From: Sternotherus odoratus
Lineage: Eukaryota > Chordata > Testudines > Kinosternidae
Direction of reading: 5' to 3'
Assembly (NCBI GenBank): GCA_032164245.1
Contig: JAVMKO010000001.1
Span: forward strand, 169,995,434-170,059,433
DNA length: 64,000 nt
The notes below the pieces were generated by a model, which was not told where the DNA came from, ran no database searches, and saw only the letters and a program-made list of their open reading frames with translations. The position numbers and the translations under genes were made by a program. Below, piece after piece: positions 1-11,228 of this stretch; within the stretch, counting starts at the first letter, position 1; each line of letters starts with the position of its first letter.

Positions 1-241
1 CTTTGCGCTTTCCCCCGCTGGATCCTTGCCAGCCGGGGTCTCAGCCCGCAGCCAGCCTGAGTGTAGGAAGCCCAGGCTGGCAGCGGGCTGAGACCCCAGC
101 TGGCAGGAGTTAATTAAATGTTAATTAAATGTATGACCAAATATAGCAGGCTAATTTTTAAGTTGATAATTTTGTATGGCCCGTGAATGATGTTATAAAT
201 ATCCAAATGGCCCTTGGCAGAAAAAAGGTTCCCCACCCCTG
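1..241 (+). mobile_element. hAT-like MITE, left end cut by the window
   Basis: It ends in AAGGTTCCCCACCCCTG, the same terminus as the element at 63,201-63,943, and is followed by TATTAGAA as a possible 8-bp target duplication. Bases 1-110 are a GC-rich module (CCAGCCGGGGTCTCAGCC and GGAAGCCCAGGCTGGCAGCG), also found inside the Tigger element at 11,229-11,902. The left terminus lies outside the window. Confidence 0.75.
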
Positions 242-249
242 TATTAGAA

Positions 250-560
250 CAAGGGTCGGCAACCTTTCAGCAGTGGTGTACCGGGTCTTCATTTATTCAC
301 TCTAATTTAAGGTTTTGCGTGGCAGTGATAAATGTTAACATTTTTAGAAGGTCTCTTTCTATGAGTCTATAATATAGAACTAAACTATTGTTGTATGTAA
401 AGTAAATAAGGTTTTTAAAATGTTTAAGAAGCTTCATTTAAAATTAAATTAAAATGCAGAACCTCCTGGACCAGTCGCCAGGACCCAGGCAGTGTGAGTG
501 CCACTGAAAATCAGCTTGCATGCCACCTTCGGCACCCGTGCCATAGGTTTCCTACCCCTG
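250..560 (+). mobile_element. hAT MITE, complete, with 8-bp TSD
   Basis: This 311-bp element has inverted ends CAAGGGTCGGCAACCT and AGGTTTCCTACCCCTG. TATTAGAA flanks it on both sides (242-249 and 561-568). The interior is AT-rich and noncoding, so it depended on a transposase in trans. It is inserted directly at the right boundary of the preceding element. Confidence 0.88.
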
Positions 561-621
561 TATTAGAATATCACTAACCGATGAGAGGATCTTTGCAAGC
601 ATAGGCGCCCATAACACATTT

Positions 622-1322
622 CATTAGGGTGTGCACCCAGAGAATATTTTTTTAAAGGCAAACATTTATTGAATACTCAATCATAAAGGACATTATTTTT
701 ATTCATCAAACAAACTAAAGAAACTAAAACTTAACTAAACTTAATGTTTTTAAAAATGAACAACTAAACTTTACTTAAAAATACAAACTTAGGGCAGGGG
801 GCTGGGGTGCAGGAGGAGCACAGGGTGTGGCAGGAGGCTCGGCAGGGGGCTGGGGTGCAGGAGGAATGTGGGGTGTGGCTGGGAGTTGGGGTGCGGGCTC
901 TGGCAGGGGGCAGGAGGGATTCGGGGTGCGGGCTCTGGCCCAGCGCCGCTTAACTGGAGCAGCTCTGGGCTGGCAGCGGCGCCAGGGCAGGCTCCCTGCC
1001 TGCCCTTGCCTTGGCCACGGCCCCATGCCGTGCCGGGAAGCAGCCAGCACCAAGGCCATGCCAGTCCTGGGGGAGGGGGAGCAGAGGGCTCCGCGCGCCT
1101 GAGGTTCCCTCCCCCAAAGCTTCTATTGGCCGTGGCTCCCCATTCCCAGCCAATGGAAGCTTCAGGGGAGGAATCCACAGGCAAGAACAGCACACGGGGC
1201 TCTCTGCTCCTCTGGCCCCAGGGGCTGCAGAGATGTACTGCCAGCCGCTTCCCAGAGCTGAGCGGGCTGCAGCACCATGGCGGCGGCAAATTTAGTTTGC
1301 CCATCCCTGCATTAGGGTGTGC
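622..1322. mobile_element. Degenerate hAT-like element with GC-rich interior
   Basis: The right end AGTTTGCCCATCCCTG (to 1,309) is a hAT MITE terminus. CATTAGGGTGTGC occurs at both 622-634 and 1,310-1,322, so the region is bracketed by a 13-bp direct repeat. The left side lacks a matching terminus. The interior has imperfect GGGGTGCAGGAGG-type tandem repeats at about 790-960. Overlapping frames at 775-1,365 are chance frames in GC-rich DNA. Confidence 0.55.
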
Positions 1323-1495
1323 TTGGGCACACCACGTACACATGCCTATGTTAGCAAGTGACTGATTGAATTTAGAAAATGTTTTGATGACCTAACATTA
1401 GGTGGAAAAGGCAACTGTTCCTTCTTGAAAATATTCTTTGGCTGCCTGAGGAGAATCAGCTGCAACAGTCCCTGCATTTTTGTGTTGCATACACT

Positions 1496-2290
1496 GGGCG
1501 CGTCTACGCTGGCAAAGTTACAGCACTGGTAGTTACAGCTTTTCTCGGAGAGCACCGAAGGAAAATCGCTGTTGTGTGTTCACATTGACAGCTGCTCGTG
1601 CAAGAGTGTGTTCACACTTACAGTGCTATTTGAAGTGGTGCATTCTGGGCAGTTATCCCACAGAGTACCTCTTTTTCTTTTGCCACTAAACCTTTTGGGA
1701 AGGCGGAAAGGGTCACAGGGCATCCGGGTCCTGTCCTAATGCCCGAGATGCATTGCGTTGCATCCCAGCAATCTCCGTGCTACTATCTGCATTTGGTGCC
1801 GTCTTTCAATTCTTTTGTGTACTGCTCACTCTGCCCTGCCTCTTTCTGGCTGCAGGAATGGATCCTGAGCTGTTGACCAGAATGCTGCTAGCTCTGACCA
1901 ACACGTCACAAGTGGCAGTGGAGTTAGTCCTTAAACGACAAAGTCAAGAGGAGCGCGACACTGATCTTGCCATGCATACTAGCTACGACACAAGAATGCT
2001 TGTGGCATTCACGAAGGTACTGACCGCAGTGCAACGCCGCTTTTGGACTCGGGAAACAGGCACTGAGTGGTGGGATCAGATCGTCATGCACATCTAGGAC
2101 AACAAGCAGTGGCTTCAGAGCTTTTGCGTGAGGAAAGCCACTTTCCTGGAACTGTGTGATGAGCTCGCCCTAGCCCTGCAGTGCAAGGACACAAAAAATG
2201 AGAGCTGCCCTGTCATTGGAGAAGCGCATGGCGATTGCATTGTGGAAGCTGGCTACTCTAGACTGCATCCGATCATTCGCTAACCAGTTC
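1496..2290 (+). pseudogene. PIF-Harbinger (HARBI1-like) transposase remnant, N-terminal part
   Basis: From the ATG at 1,858 the frame reads MDPELL...QRRFWTRETGTEWWDQIV, then an in-frame TAG at 2,095-2,097. The same frame continues as an RKATFLELCDELALAL segment, then slips near an A-run at 2,190-2,198. A third piece, MRAALSLEKRMAIALWKLAT, ends at about 2,290. These are typical N-terminal blocks of vertebrate PIF-Harbinger nucleases. The DDE nuclease core is missing. The left edge GGGCGCGTCTACGCTGGC looks like a Harbinger-type terminus. A pyrimidine tract and CAG precede the ATG, which may be a remnant splice acceptor. It cannot encode a working protein. Confidence 0.8.
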
Positions 2291-2530
2291 AGCAGGGCTG
2301 GCTCCAAGTTTTTTGCTGCCCCAAGCAAAAAAAAAATGTTTGCCCCCCCTTTTTCCCACACCCCGTGGCTCTGCCCCAGCTCTGCCCCTCTGCTGGCTGT
2401 GCGGCCTCTCCTTGCCCCCTCTGCTGGGGAGGATGGGCTGTGTACCCTCTCCCCTCCCCCATACCTGTTCATATATGACCCCATTCTCAGATGCTTCCCT
2501 TTTTTACTAAAAAGCTTTGGCTTATGAACA
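2291..2530 (+). mobile_element. hAT-like fragment interrupting the Harbinger remnant
   Basis: Sequence similarity to Harbinger stops where CAGGGCTGGCTCCAAG begins, a hAT-type terminus. The following A-run and GGGCTGTGTACC-type GC-rich tract resemble turtle hAT MITE interiors. No matching right end is seen. Confidence 0.4.
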
Positions 2531-3236
2531 AGTATATACGGTATATTTACAGTTTAAAAACATTCTGCTCTCTTCATGTCATGCCAGTTCACTCATACGT
2601 GTGCTCCAGGTTTCTCCTTTACCTATGATTGGTATATACCACCTCTGTGAGTAGCACTAAGTAAGTAATTTGTAGTAAGTACCGTACTGAACACAAACTC
2701 CCATGCAAATTCACATTGCCAACAATTTACCGTCTTACATACCTCCTCAAGCCTACCTTTCTCATGGTCTGTACAAATCACTCTAGCTAAGATGACAGAC
2801 ACCTGTGACTATTTCGATCTCTATGACTTCTTACACAGTTTATGCAACTGCACCTGAGCTATTTTGGGCACAGGCCATCTTTATTTGCTTAATATAATGG
2901 GACCCTAGCCACTCCTTGGGGTCTTTAGGTGCTTCTGCAATAGCAATAATAACTAATAATTCAGTAAGTCATCTCTCAGCAGCTTGAGATTTTCTTAAAT
3001 TTGTTTTTCAATATTTGCTGGATAGTTTCAACTGTTGACTCTTGCTCTGTGAACTGTTTGCAAGCAAACCATTAGGAACACTCTGCATCTGAAACTTTAA
3101 AGTGTGTTTAGTGATGTGACTAATAGATTGGTTTGTTACAGTTTCTTTTTCCAGACTGACTAAATAATTTTCAGCATCAAGTGTTCAGTGTGAGTATTTA
3201 TGTTTGAGTTCAGCATTCACTTTCCATAAACTAATC
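2531..3236. other. Intergenic, nothing recognised
   Basis: AT-rich sequence with no supported gene or identifiable repeat boundary. Confidence 0.5.
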
Positions 3237-3835
3237 TAAGGGTTTGGCTAGACTTGAAATTTCAAAGCTTTGAAGTATGAGTGTGGTTGAGCCCGAGCGC
3301 TGGGAGAGAGCTCTCCTAGGGCTGGTCCTCACTACCGGGGGGAGATTGACGGCAGATACGCAACTTCAGCTACGCGAATCACATAGCTGAAGTTTGCGTA
3401 TCTGCAGCCGACTTACCTGCCGTCCTCACGGCGGTGGCAGTCAGCGGCGCGCTCCCCCATCGACTCCAGCTTGCGTCTCCTGGCAAGCTGGAGTTCTGGA
3501 GTCGACGGGGGCGCCGTGAGCGATCGATTTCTCGCATCTTCACCAGACGCGAGAAATCGATCACTAACAGATCGATTGCTACCCATCGATCCGGCGGGTA
3601 GTGAAGACCAGCCCATAGTGTGCCTGGTAATCCATCTCCATGAGGGGACTAGCCCTGAACACTTGGAGCCCATCTTCCAGTGATTGGAGGCTGTCCACAC
3701 TACTGCTTTAAAGCGCTCAGACTTGCTGTGCTCTGGGGGGTGGGATGGGGGGAGGTGTGTGTGTGTGGGTGATTTTTTCACACCCCTGAGCCAGCAAGTT
3801 AGAGCACTATAAAATCTCAATGTAGCCATGCCCTA
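3237..3835. mobile_element. Outer MITE, split by a second MITE
   Basis: The left end TAAGGGTTTGGCTAGACTTG and right end ATGTAGCCATGCCCTA resemble inverted termini of the GGGC-TG-CTAGAC type. Sequence is interrupted at 3,319-3,614 by another MITE. The outer halves share AAAGC/GCGCT-type stem sequence. No coding capacity. Confidence 0.55.
3319..3614. mobile_element. Inner palindromic MITE (GGGCTGGTCT family)
   Basis: The ends GGGCTGGTCCTCACTAC and GTAGTGAAGACCAGCCC are inverted copies. Internal arms repeat as well: AGATACGCAACTTCAGCTA against TAGCTGAAGTTTGCGTATCT, and CGATTTCTCGC against GCGAGAAATCG. Flanking trinucleotides are CTA and ATA. The 3-bp flank and termini suggest a Harbinger-mobilised MITE; this is inference. 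Related copies: 24,089-24,340 and 60,955-61,249. Confidence 0.8.
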
Positions 3836-4480
3836 AACTTCACATTTGCAGCAACGTTGATGCCAATAATCTCATTCAAAACAATACAATACAATGCTCA
3901 AGGAAAGTGAGTACAAAGTACATGCCATTATTTAGTTAATTGAGCAAATAGTGTAGATAACATTTAGCTTCAGGTGAGAGCTATCTTTGTTGTCACAGGT
4001 ATGCTTTTAGTGGCTTCATTAGTTTTTATCTTCTGCAATTAGTTTTTAAGCAGTCACTTTTCACACTCCCACCAACCCCCAAATCATAAATAAAGCAAAT
4101 GGCATTTATGAGAAATTGGAGACTGGCATGTTGTTGTTGGTTTTTTTTTATCTCCCCCAGTACATTGGCACGGACAGCAGGAACAACTTTCACTTCTCAC
4201 TCCCTGTTTTCTAGACACACGCACTTCTGAAGCCAGTGTAAAAAGATCAATATGAGCTCGTCTCAAATGCAGCACCGATGGTTCTTTTCAATATGAGGGG
4301 GGAAAAAAACTAACTTACATGTCTCTGGATTTTCTTGATACTTTGCTTAAGAGGGCTGAAATCGACTGCATTACTGGAACCAACTCTCTGCGTTAAATGA
4401 GGAAGTTCTGGTCCTATTGGCATCCAGGAAGTGGGCGGGCGGAAGCCTGCTCGCTGCTAAAGCATTCTCCCCCAGCCTAA
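3836..4480. other. Intergenic, nothing recognised
   Basis: No gene or clear repeat is seen before the SINE. Confidence 0.5.
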
Positions 4481-5392
4481 GGGGGAGAGGGATAGCTCAG
4501 TGTTTTGAGCATTGGCCTGCTAAACCCAGGGTTGTGAGTTCAATCCTTGAGGGGGCCATTTAGGGATCTGGGGCAAAAAATCTGTCAGGAGACAGAATTT
4601 GGTCCTGCTAGTGTAGGCAGGGGACTGGACTTGATGACCTTTCAAGGGATTGGTCATGCTTTGAGCAGGGGATTGGACTACTAGATGATCTCCTGAGGTC
4701 CCTTTGTCATGGAGTACCCGGGGCGATGGTCTGGACTTGCTCCCTACGAAGTCTGTCAGGACTCTGGGGTGACGCTTCCTCTCCGTACACAGCTTGTCTC
4801 CAAGGCTAGGAGCTTCACAGCGTACAGCTTCCACCTTCCTGGGTCTGACCTCGGAGCTTTCAGCACCTTCTGCCTCTCCATGCACTTCCCCCAGCGAGCC
4901 CTCCCAGGCGCGGTCTTGGGGAAGCCCATGGGTCCTGCACCCCAATTCCACAGTCAGACGTGACTCTCAGCCAGTCAGTAAAACAGAGTCGACAGGTGAG
5001 CTAACACAGAGCTGGTAGGTACAGCGAACTGGACCCCTCAGCTGGATCTATTTTGGGGGCCTCAGGGAGGCCAGACCCTGTCTGGGCCTACCTCCCTTTT
5101 GCCCAGCCAGCTCCAGACTGAAACTCACTCTCCAGCCCTTCCTCCCCTTTCTCTTTGTCTCCTTCCAGACAGGCGGTCAGGTGACCTCTCTCCAACAGGT
5201 TCAGAGGTAGAGAGGTGGGGGGAAGGGAAAGGGCATTGGCTGCTTGCAAATCAGAGAGACCGTGTAAGCATCAGCTACACATCCTTATCCCTCCACATAG
5301 ACACTCAAGAAATGCATAGGGGAAACTGAGGCACCCACACAGTATTCCCACTCCGTCACACCCTTCCAACTCTGAAATTCTATGATCCATAG
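4481..5392 (+). mobile_element. tRNA-derived SINE with CR1 tail (turtle Cry I / pol III SINE type), interrupted
   Basis: The A-box region GGATAGCTCAGTGTTTTGAG and B-box region GGTTGTGAGTTCAATCC (about 4,530-4,546) are tRNA-like. The body then passes into a CR1-like tail: TTGAGCAGGGGATTGGACTA, the GAGGTCCCTT motif, and finally CCAACTCTGAAATTCTATGA at 5,366-5,392. This tRNA plus CR1 3' design is the tortoise pol III SINE. The tail is split by the 656-bp LTR-like insertion at 4,705-5,360. Confidence 0.88.
4705..5360 (+). mobile_element. Solo LTR-like insertion inside the SINE, 5-bp TSD
   Basis: It begins TGTCATGGAGT and ends CTCCGTCACA, so it has TG...CA ends with a short imperfect inverted repeat. 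CCCTT flanks it on both sides (4,700-4,704 and 5,361-5,365); removing it restores the expected CR1-tail reading GGTCCCTTCCAAC. The 5-bp duplication and ends suit a solo LTR. No internal retroviral genes are present. A non-autonomous DNA element is the alternative. Confidence 0.75.
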
Positions 5393-6204
5393 GACCTGGA
5401 AGCCAAATGATTCTAGTGAAATAACATGGACAGGAGTGAGGTCAAAGGGTCAAACGAAGGGAACCTGACGGGGACAGTGAGCAGAGAACCCCGGACAGTG
5501 CCCCACTGCTCCTCGAAGGTGTCAAGGGAGCCAGCGGATGCCACCCAGAGGAACTCTGTCCAGATGCGTGAGCAGACAGAGGAGTAGAAATAGGCCCCAC
5601 AGTCACAGGAGACCCCTTGGCCAACTTCTTCTCCCTGATTTTATAGATGCCCATTTTATCCAGGGCTAGGAGGGAAGTGCTGGTACAAGGCAGGGTGCTT
5701 GAGGGAATGACTCACACACATATGTAGCATAGTGGGTCGGTCTTGACTACTAGAGGAATAAAAGTAGTAACCACAGTAACTACAGCTTGCTTCACTGAAG
5801 TTAGAGGTGACGTACCACCTAGTAATAAATGCTCAGCAACATCTGATCTTCCATCTTTATCACCTTCCGGTTTGGTCAAACATTATGCTTTAAATGTCGC
5901 AGAGCATTACTTATCGATCCAAAATTCTACATTGATTTATGTGAAAATATTTAGAGGATTTTAAAAACATGGGTTACCTATAAACTGCAAAGACTAGTTA
6001 TTGCACTGGCCTTTCTTGATCTTTCAGCAGTATTATCTTTTAAATATGGGAGTTGAAGTGAGGAAGTTGAACAAAGCGAATGGATGAGGATAAGACTGGG
6101 ACAAGCTATTACTGGGGTATTTAATAATGTGTTCCAATGACTTTCTTAAGCTGCCAATTGCCATGTAATGTCCAGGTATCATAGTACTTTTCAGAATTAG
6201 AATA
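5393..6204. other. Intergenic, nothing recognised
   Basis: No supported gene or repeat. Short frames here have no recognisable protein content. Confidence 0.5.
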
Positions 6205-6562
6205 CAGTAGAGCGTCAGACTTATGAACACCTCGGGAATGGAGGTTGGTTGTAACTCCTGAAATGTTTATAACTCTGAACAAAACATTACAGTTGCTCTT
6301 TCAAAGGTTTATAACTGAACATTGACTAATACAGCTTCGCAACTTTACTCAAATGAAACAAACACAGAAACAGTTTCCTTACCTGGTCAATTTTTTTTTA
6401 AGCTTTCCCTTTATATTTTTAGTAGTTTGTTTAACACAGTACTATACTGTGTTTGCCTTTTATTTTTGGTCTCTGTGTGCTGCCTGATTGTGTACTTCTG
6501 GTTCTCAATGAGGTGTATGATTCGTAACTCCTGTCAGTTCGTAACTCCTGAGGTTCTACTCT
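6205..6562. mobile_element. Tigger/mariner-like MITE, copy 1
   Basis: It starts after TA with CAGTAGAGCGTCAGACTTAT and ends ACTCCTGAGGTTCTACTCTA. Interior blocks (GAATGGAGGTTG, TTTGCCTTTTATTTTTGGTC, GCTGCCTGATTGTGTA) also occur in the copy at 23,288-23,598, defining one family. The right terminus is mutated from CTACTGTA. Confidence 0.75.
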
Positions 6563-9238
6563 ACCCATGCTCTTACAATAAAATCAGACCCCGTTTTGTT
6601 AAATTGACCTTCTGAAAGAGAGGAAGCACTTTTCCCCATGAATGCACTGCATGAAAACATTTATGAACTACTTTTAACATTTCCAAAAGAATTACTGCCC
6701 CTTTGCTCGAGTGTTTTAACTAATCTATGGGACCTTGTCTATGGTATCTATTTGGAGGAGAAATTGATGGTGAAGGTATTTCTCTGGGGCAGTTCTATTT
6801 GTTTACAATGCATGTACAATGTCTTGTTTCATAAACACAAATAAAAGGCAATTTCCTTGTCATAATTTCCAAGCCTGCCTTTCTGGCCGGTGCTCTGCTC
6901 AAAAGAAGCTCTCTTGGCTTCCTCTCTCAGCCACATTCACACACACTCTCTCATTGTCTGCTCGCTTTCTGGTTCCTTTCCGCTTCTGACACACACAGCT
7001 CCACCAATCAATACCCCAGTCCTGACATTTTCAGTCATTCCCAGGGGAAAACCTTTTATTATCCCTGAGTTTGAGCTTCTTTAGGTCTTCCCTTGTGGGT
7101 CAGTACCTTGGGTGGTGGCTTCCATTGTCTCCAGCTATCTTACACTAAAAGGATTTTAATTACTTCTGCCATTTAGTGTGATTTAAAGGCGACTAGCATG
7201 CCTATCCGCTTCAGTGAGGTCTATGGCTGCCCACAGATCAAAGGTATGCTTCTTATGAGCCACCAGTACCCTCCAGCACACTTACAATCGTGGTAGAAGG
7301 CATTCTTGACATCTACTTGACACTGGGACACTCGGTGTCTCAGTGTATTAGACCAGCATTTGCCCTTTGCTACCTCTATATGTGGATTGACCCTGGTTGA
7401 TGCTGTGTCCCAATCCCTGAACATAAATGTCTCCAGATTCTCATTTCCTGGCTACTGATTCTGAGCTCACCTAAATTAACCTTGCTCCTTCTGATCCCCA
7501 CTCCTCTTGCACAACAAACTGCAGCTGTGAACTTATCCATTGTTTACTGTTGTGTGTGTTTGTTGTCTGTTTGTTTAGAAATAGCGTAAGGCTCGGCATT
7601 TAGTTATGTAATTCAAATACAATTAACAAAAGCATGGCTCTTGAAGACAAGAAGCACCACTAAAGACAATCCATTTTCATCCATTTCAAATTCTCCATAA
7701 AACTTGCTTCCTTCAGATCCAGCCTAGCTGTAAGCAAATTCGTGGGCTGACAGATGAGTATTGCAAATGCAGGCTCGCACTAACCAGTACCATTTCAGAG
7801 CTCAGGATTAGAGCATCTTGGAAAATAGGAGAGGGGAAGTTCAGTAAAAAATACTGACTTTTTGTTGAAAAATAAAAAAAAGTTGGCCTTTGGCTGATCA
7901 CTTCAAGGTGTGTGTGTGTGTGTGTGTGTCTGTGCACATGCATGTGTTTTTACAAAAAGTAGAATTTTTTCATGTGGAAAAGAATGCCTTTTTTCTGACC
8001 AGCTCCAGTCATGAGCCCCTTTTCCATACTGTATCCCCGCTGGGACTCCCCTCCCATCTAGCTGAGATCTAGCCAAGACCCTGCATCCTTCTCCCTACCC
8101 CCACTCCCACACTCACACTTATTAATGTGGAAAGGGCAGTGCTATTGTGACCCCTTGACACCTGTTTGTGACCCCCAGGCTGAGAATCCCTAAGGCAGCT
8201 CATCCTGTTCAATGAAAAACTGTCAACTTGGTTTCTGAGCAAGCAGCCCACACTCAGCAGGTTGCACACCTCTCTGAACAGCTTCAGTCATCTAGATTTG
8301 TGTAGCTCAGGTAGTACAGGGAATGAGAATTTAGTGTCCATCACAGCTATAGCATAGGACTGCAACTGTGCCTTTTCCCACCATCAGGCACTTAGTCTCC
8401 CACTAGTGTTCTATCATCTTCGGTGGTCAGATTGCCTGGCCTGTGCCAGCTCATCTGTATGTTAAGGTAACATGTGAGGATGGAGAGCCTCCTTTTGGAG
8501 GGGAATGGCATGTGACAAGGATAAAAAATCAGAGTAAATCTTTTCTAAATCTGCACAAGAAAGCTTATTCAGCTAAATAAAACAGAATTATCTCTACAAT
8601 TTTCTCTGTCTCTGAGCTTCACTGTAAACTTCTGCCTCAAAATCTCCCCCATCTCCCTTCTGCCTGACTTCCTGACACAGTTTTAAAGAAATGATACTTA
8701 CATCATTGTAGAAGATATTTAAGAAACTTGAGTCCTGACATTCAGCTGGTTACCTCCATCCTCCTGCAAATGGCCATGCAATCTGGTTACCCTTTCTTGA
8801 AGAAGCCACACAAGGCTGCCCAGAAAGGGGTGACTGCTATAATTTTGCTGCTTTCTTTAGTTAGAACTCCACAAACTTGGCTTGGTTTCCAAAAATTGTT
8901 TACATCTTTTAAATCCTTCTGCTTATTACTTCTACTACATTTATAATGTGCTTACAAGTTCACATTGGCCTCTTTCCCAGTTTATACTTAAGTCGGAAGA
9001 ATTATAAATTATGATTGCTCCAGATGTTTCTTAAGTGCCTTGATTCCAAACAAATTTAAAAAAACTTGGAGATGCACACAAAGCTACTCCAAATAATTGA
9101 AGCCTACTATTTTCTAAAGATAACACAAACCTCTGTTTGGCCAGGGGAGGGTGCGAAGATGATCTAGATAATCAAGTTGCCCTATTATTATAACAATGTA
9201 TTTTTAAGAAAGTGGATGTGACTAAATATTGCTTCAAA
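6563..9238. other. Intergenic, little recognised
   Basis: A (TG)n run lies at 7,906-7,930. About 8,145-8,185 reads CCTGTTTGTGACCCCCAGGC, the end of a Charlie-like hAT fragment. Otherwise no gene or repeat boundary is clear. Confidence 0.5.
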
Positions 9239-9517
9239 GGGTTTGTCTACACTGGAGCTGGAAGGTGTAAATTCCAGCTCAAGGAGACATACCTGTATTA
9301 GCTAGTGTGCTAAAAAACAGAAGCGTAGCCGCTGCAGCTGCATGAGTAGCGGGAGGAACTAACTTTTTCAAGTACATATGTATGGGGTTGAACTTGGCCC
9401 CTCATGTCACTGTGGCTACAGTTCTATTTTTAGCTCACTAGTGTGATCAGAGCTAGCACAGGTATGTCTCCTTGAGCTGGAATTTACAGCTGCCAGCTCC
9501 AGTGTAAAGACATACCC
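9239..9517. mobile_element. Palindromic MITE (GGGTTTGTCTACACTGG)
   Basis: The left end GGGTTTGTCTACACTGGAGC and right end GCTCCAGTGTAAAGACATACCC are inverted, and the similarity extends through AATTCCAGCTCAAGGAGACATACCTGT and its complement near 9,455-9,490. The element is therefore a near foldback with about 60-bp arms. No coding capacity. Confidence 0.8.
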
Positions 9518-9705
9518 TTAGGGGGTGGGTGACATCCAGGATGATTCTCCACTTTCAGCAGTGATATCCTGTGGTTGTGTGTCTGACTTTCTAACTAGAA
9601 AGAGGAACACATCAGGGCTGTGCCCTTTTTCTTCCCTCCTCTGTGCCCTGTTCATGGTATTCTGGCAATGATGCTGAGACATTCTCATTGATAAAACCTA
9701 TCTCT

Positions 9706-10958
9706 GATAAGCCTATCAAACACCAAATTGTGAAGATAGATGATGTCAGTTGCCCATCATGGAGGATATTGCTATGACAGGGACTATTCATGGGAGAACA
9801 GTGGCAGAGGGAAATGGAATCACCAGAAACATACCTAATTTCAAATTTCTGTGTGGCTTAGTGTCATGGCATGACATACTGTTTGAAATAAATGTTGTAA
9901 GCAAGAGATTCTAAGGTGTTGACCTTGATATATCTGGAGCAATGGAACAATTGGACAGAGCAAAGTCAAACCTACAGTCTTAACAGTCCGATGAGGGTTT
10001 TCAAAACATTCTGAAGAGTGCACAGAAGTTGTCAGAGGAACTTCACACTGAAGCTATTTTCCCACACGTTCAAGAATACAAGAGTCACCGAAGAAGACAT
10101 TTTAATTGCAAGGCATGGGATAATCCCATAAGAGACCTCAAACAACAATTCAAAGTTGAATTCTTTAACCAGTTGTTAGCCTGTGCAATACAATAAGTTG
10201 AAGAACATTTCATGCAGCTCAAGGAACACAGCAGTATATTTGGAATGTTGTATGATATTCCGAAACTCCTCACTATACCTGAAGAAGACCTACATCAGCA
10301 ATGCAGGGCACTAGAGACAGCGTTGACACATGATGACATGCGGGATATTGATGAGAGTGATTTAGGTGATGAACTGAAAGCCCTTTCAAGATACATTTCA
10401 GCAGAATCAACTCCAAAGGCTGTTCTGGAATATAAGTGCACAAATAAGATGACCACCCTCTTTCCAAATGCTTTTGTTGCTTAGGGCATACTTCTAACAC
10501 TTCCTATGACAGTTGCCAGTGCAGAACACCTCTACGCTCCACAATGACACAGGAGAGGCTGGTCGACCTTTCAACCATCTCAATAGAGCATGAGCTGGCC
10601 CAGACTGTGGACCTTCATTCAGGAAGCAATTCAAATCTTTGCAACCAAGAAGGCCCAGAAAGCACCACTTTGATTATTCAAAAGGTAAAAATTCCACTGT
10701 TTACTATTCAGACAAGAAAAGTTACATTTGCTGTTCAGGTGTTTGAAAGTGAAGTGTTACTTAAAATTTTTGAACAAAGGGCATTTTATGTTGTTAGTTC
10801 TCCTTTATTGGGGTAGGTAGCAGAGCAGTACCATGAGAGGAGTAGAACAGGAAGAATGCAGAATTGAGACCTTTCAAAGTTTTGGCCCAAGCAAGGGGAT
10901 ACGGGGGTGTCATTTGAGCTCCCTGCCTCAGATGTCAAAATGCTATGGGCCGGCCCTG
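9706..10958 (+). pseudogene. ZMYM1-like hAT transposase fragment, 3' half
   Basis: The sequence from AAGCCTATCAAACACC onward is homologous to the minus strand of the hAT element at 50,662-53,832 (region 50,662-51,930). It includes the VEEHFMQLKEHSSIFGMLYD and DMRDIDESDLGDELKAL blocks and ends in ATGGGCCGGCCCTG, the hAT terminus. Frames are broken at 9,912, 9,980 and 10,195 and after 10,484. The 5' half is missing, and no matching target duplication was found at the left. Confidence 0.82.
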
Positions 10959-11228
10959 CAGATCCTGCATTCTTCTAGATATAATTCTTTCCCAGCCAGA
11001 GGGCCAGCACAAGCCTAGGTTCATTAAATTCTGAGGATTTAAGCGGGGTTGAAGTGGTGCTTAGATCTGTGAGGGCCTTCTGCACTGGGGTGAATTTTGC
11101 AACTCTTTGGCACCTCACGCTTCCTTTGAAGTTTTGTGGGAGTGACAGGGTGGCAGACAATCCAGTCCTTAAAGGATATAGTCCAAAGATCAGCCTGATC
11201 TCAGAATCAGGGTGTAGCTTTTCATATA

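Noticed and set aside
789..1365. Overlapping frames of 90-184 codons on both strands
   Set aside because: Low-complexity Pro/Ala/Gly content inside a transposon interior, with no splice or homology support.
9612..9640. CAGGGCTGTGCCC as a possible left terminus of the 9,706-10,958 hAT copy
   Set aside because: The flanking eight bases do not match those after the right end, and similarity to hAT starts only near 9,706.
10212..10484. Intact 90-codon hAT frame as a domesticated gene
   Set aside because: It is only the dimerisation part, bounded by stops and frameshifts, with the hAT terminus still attached.
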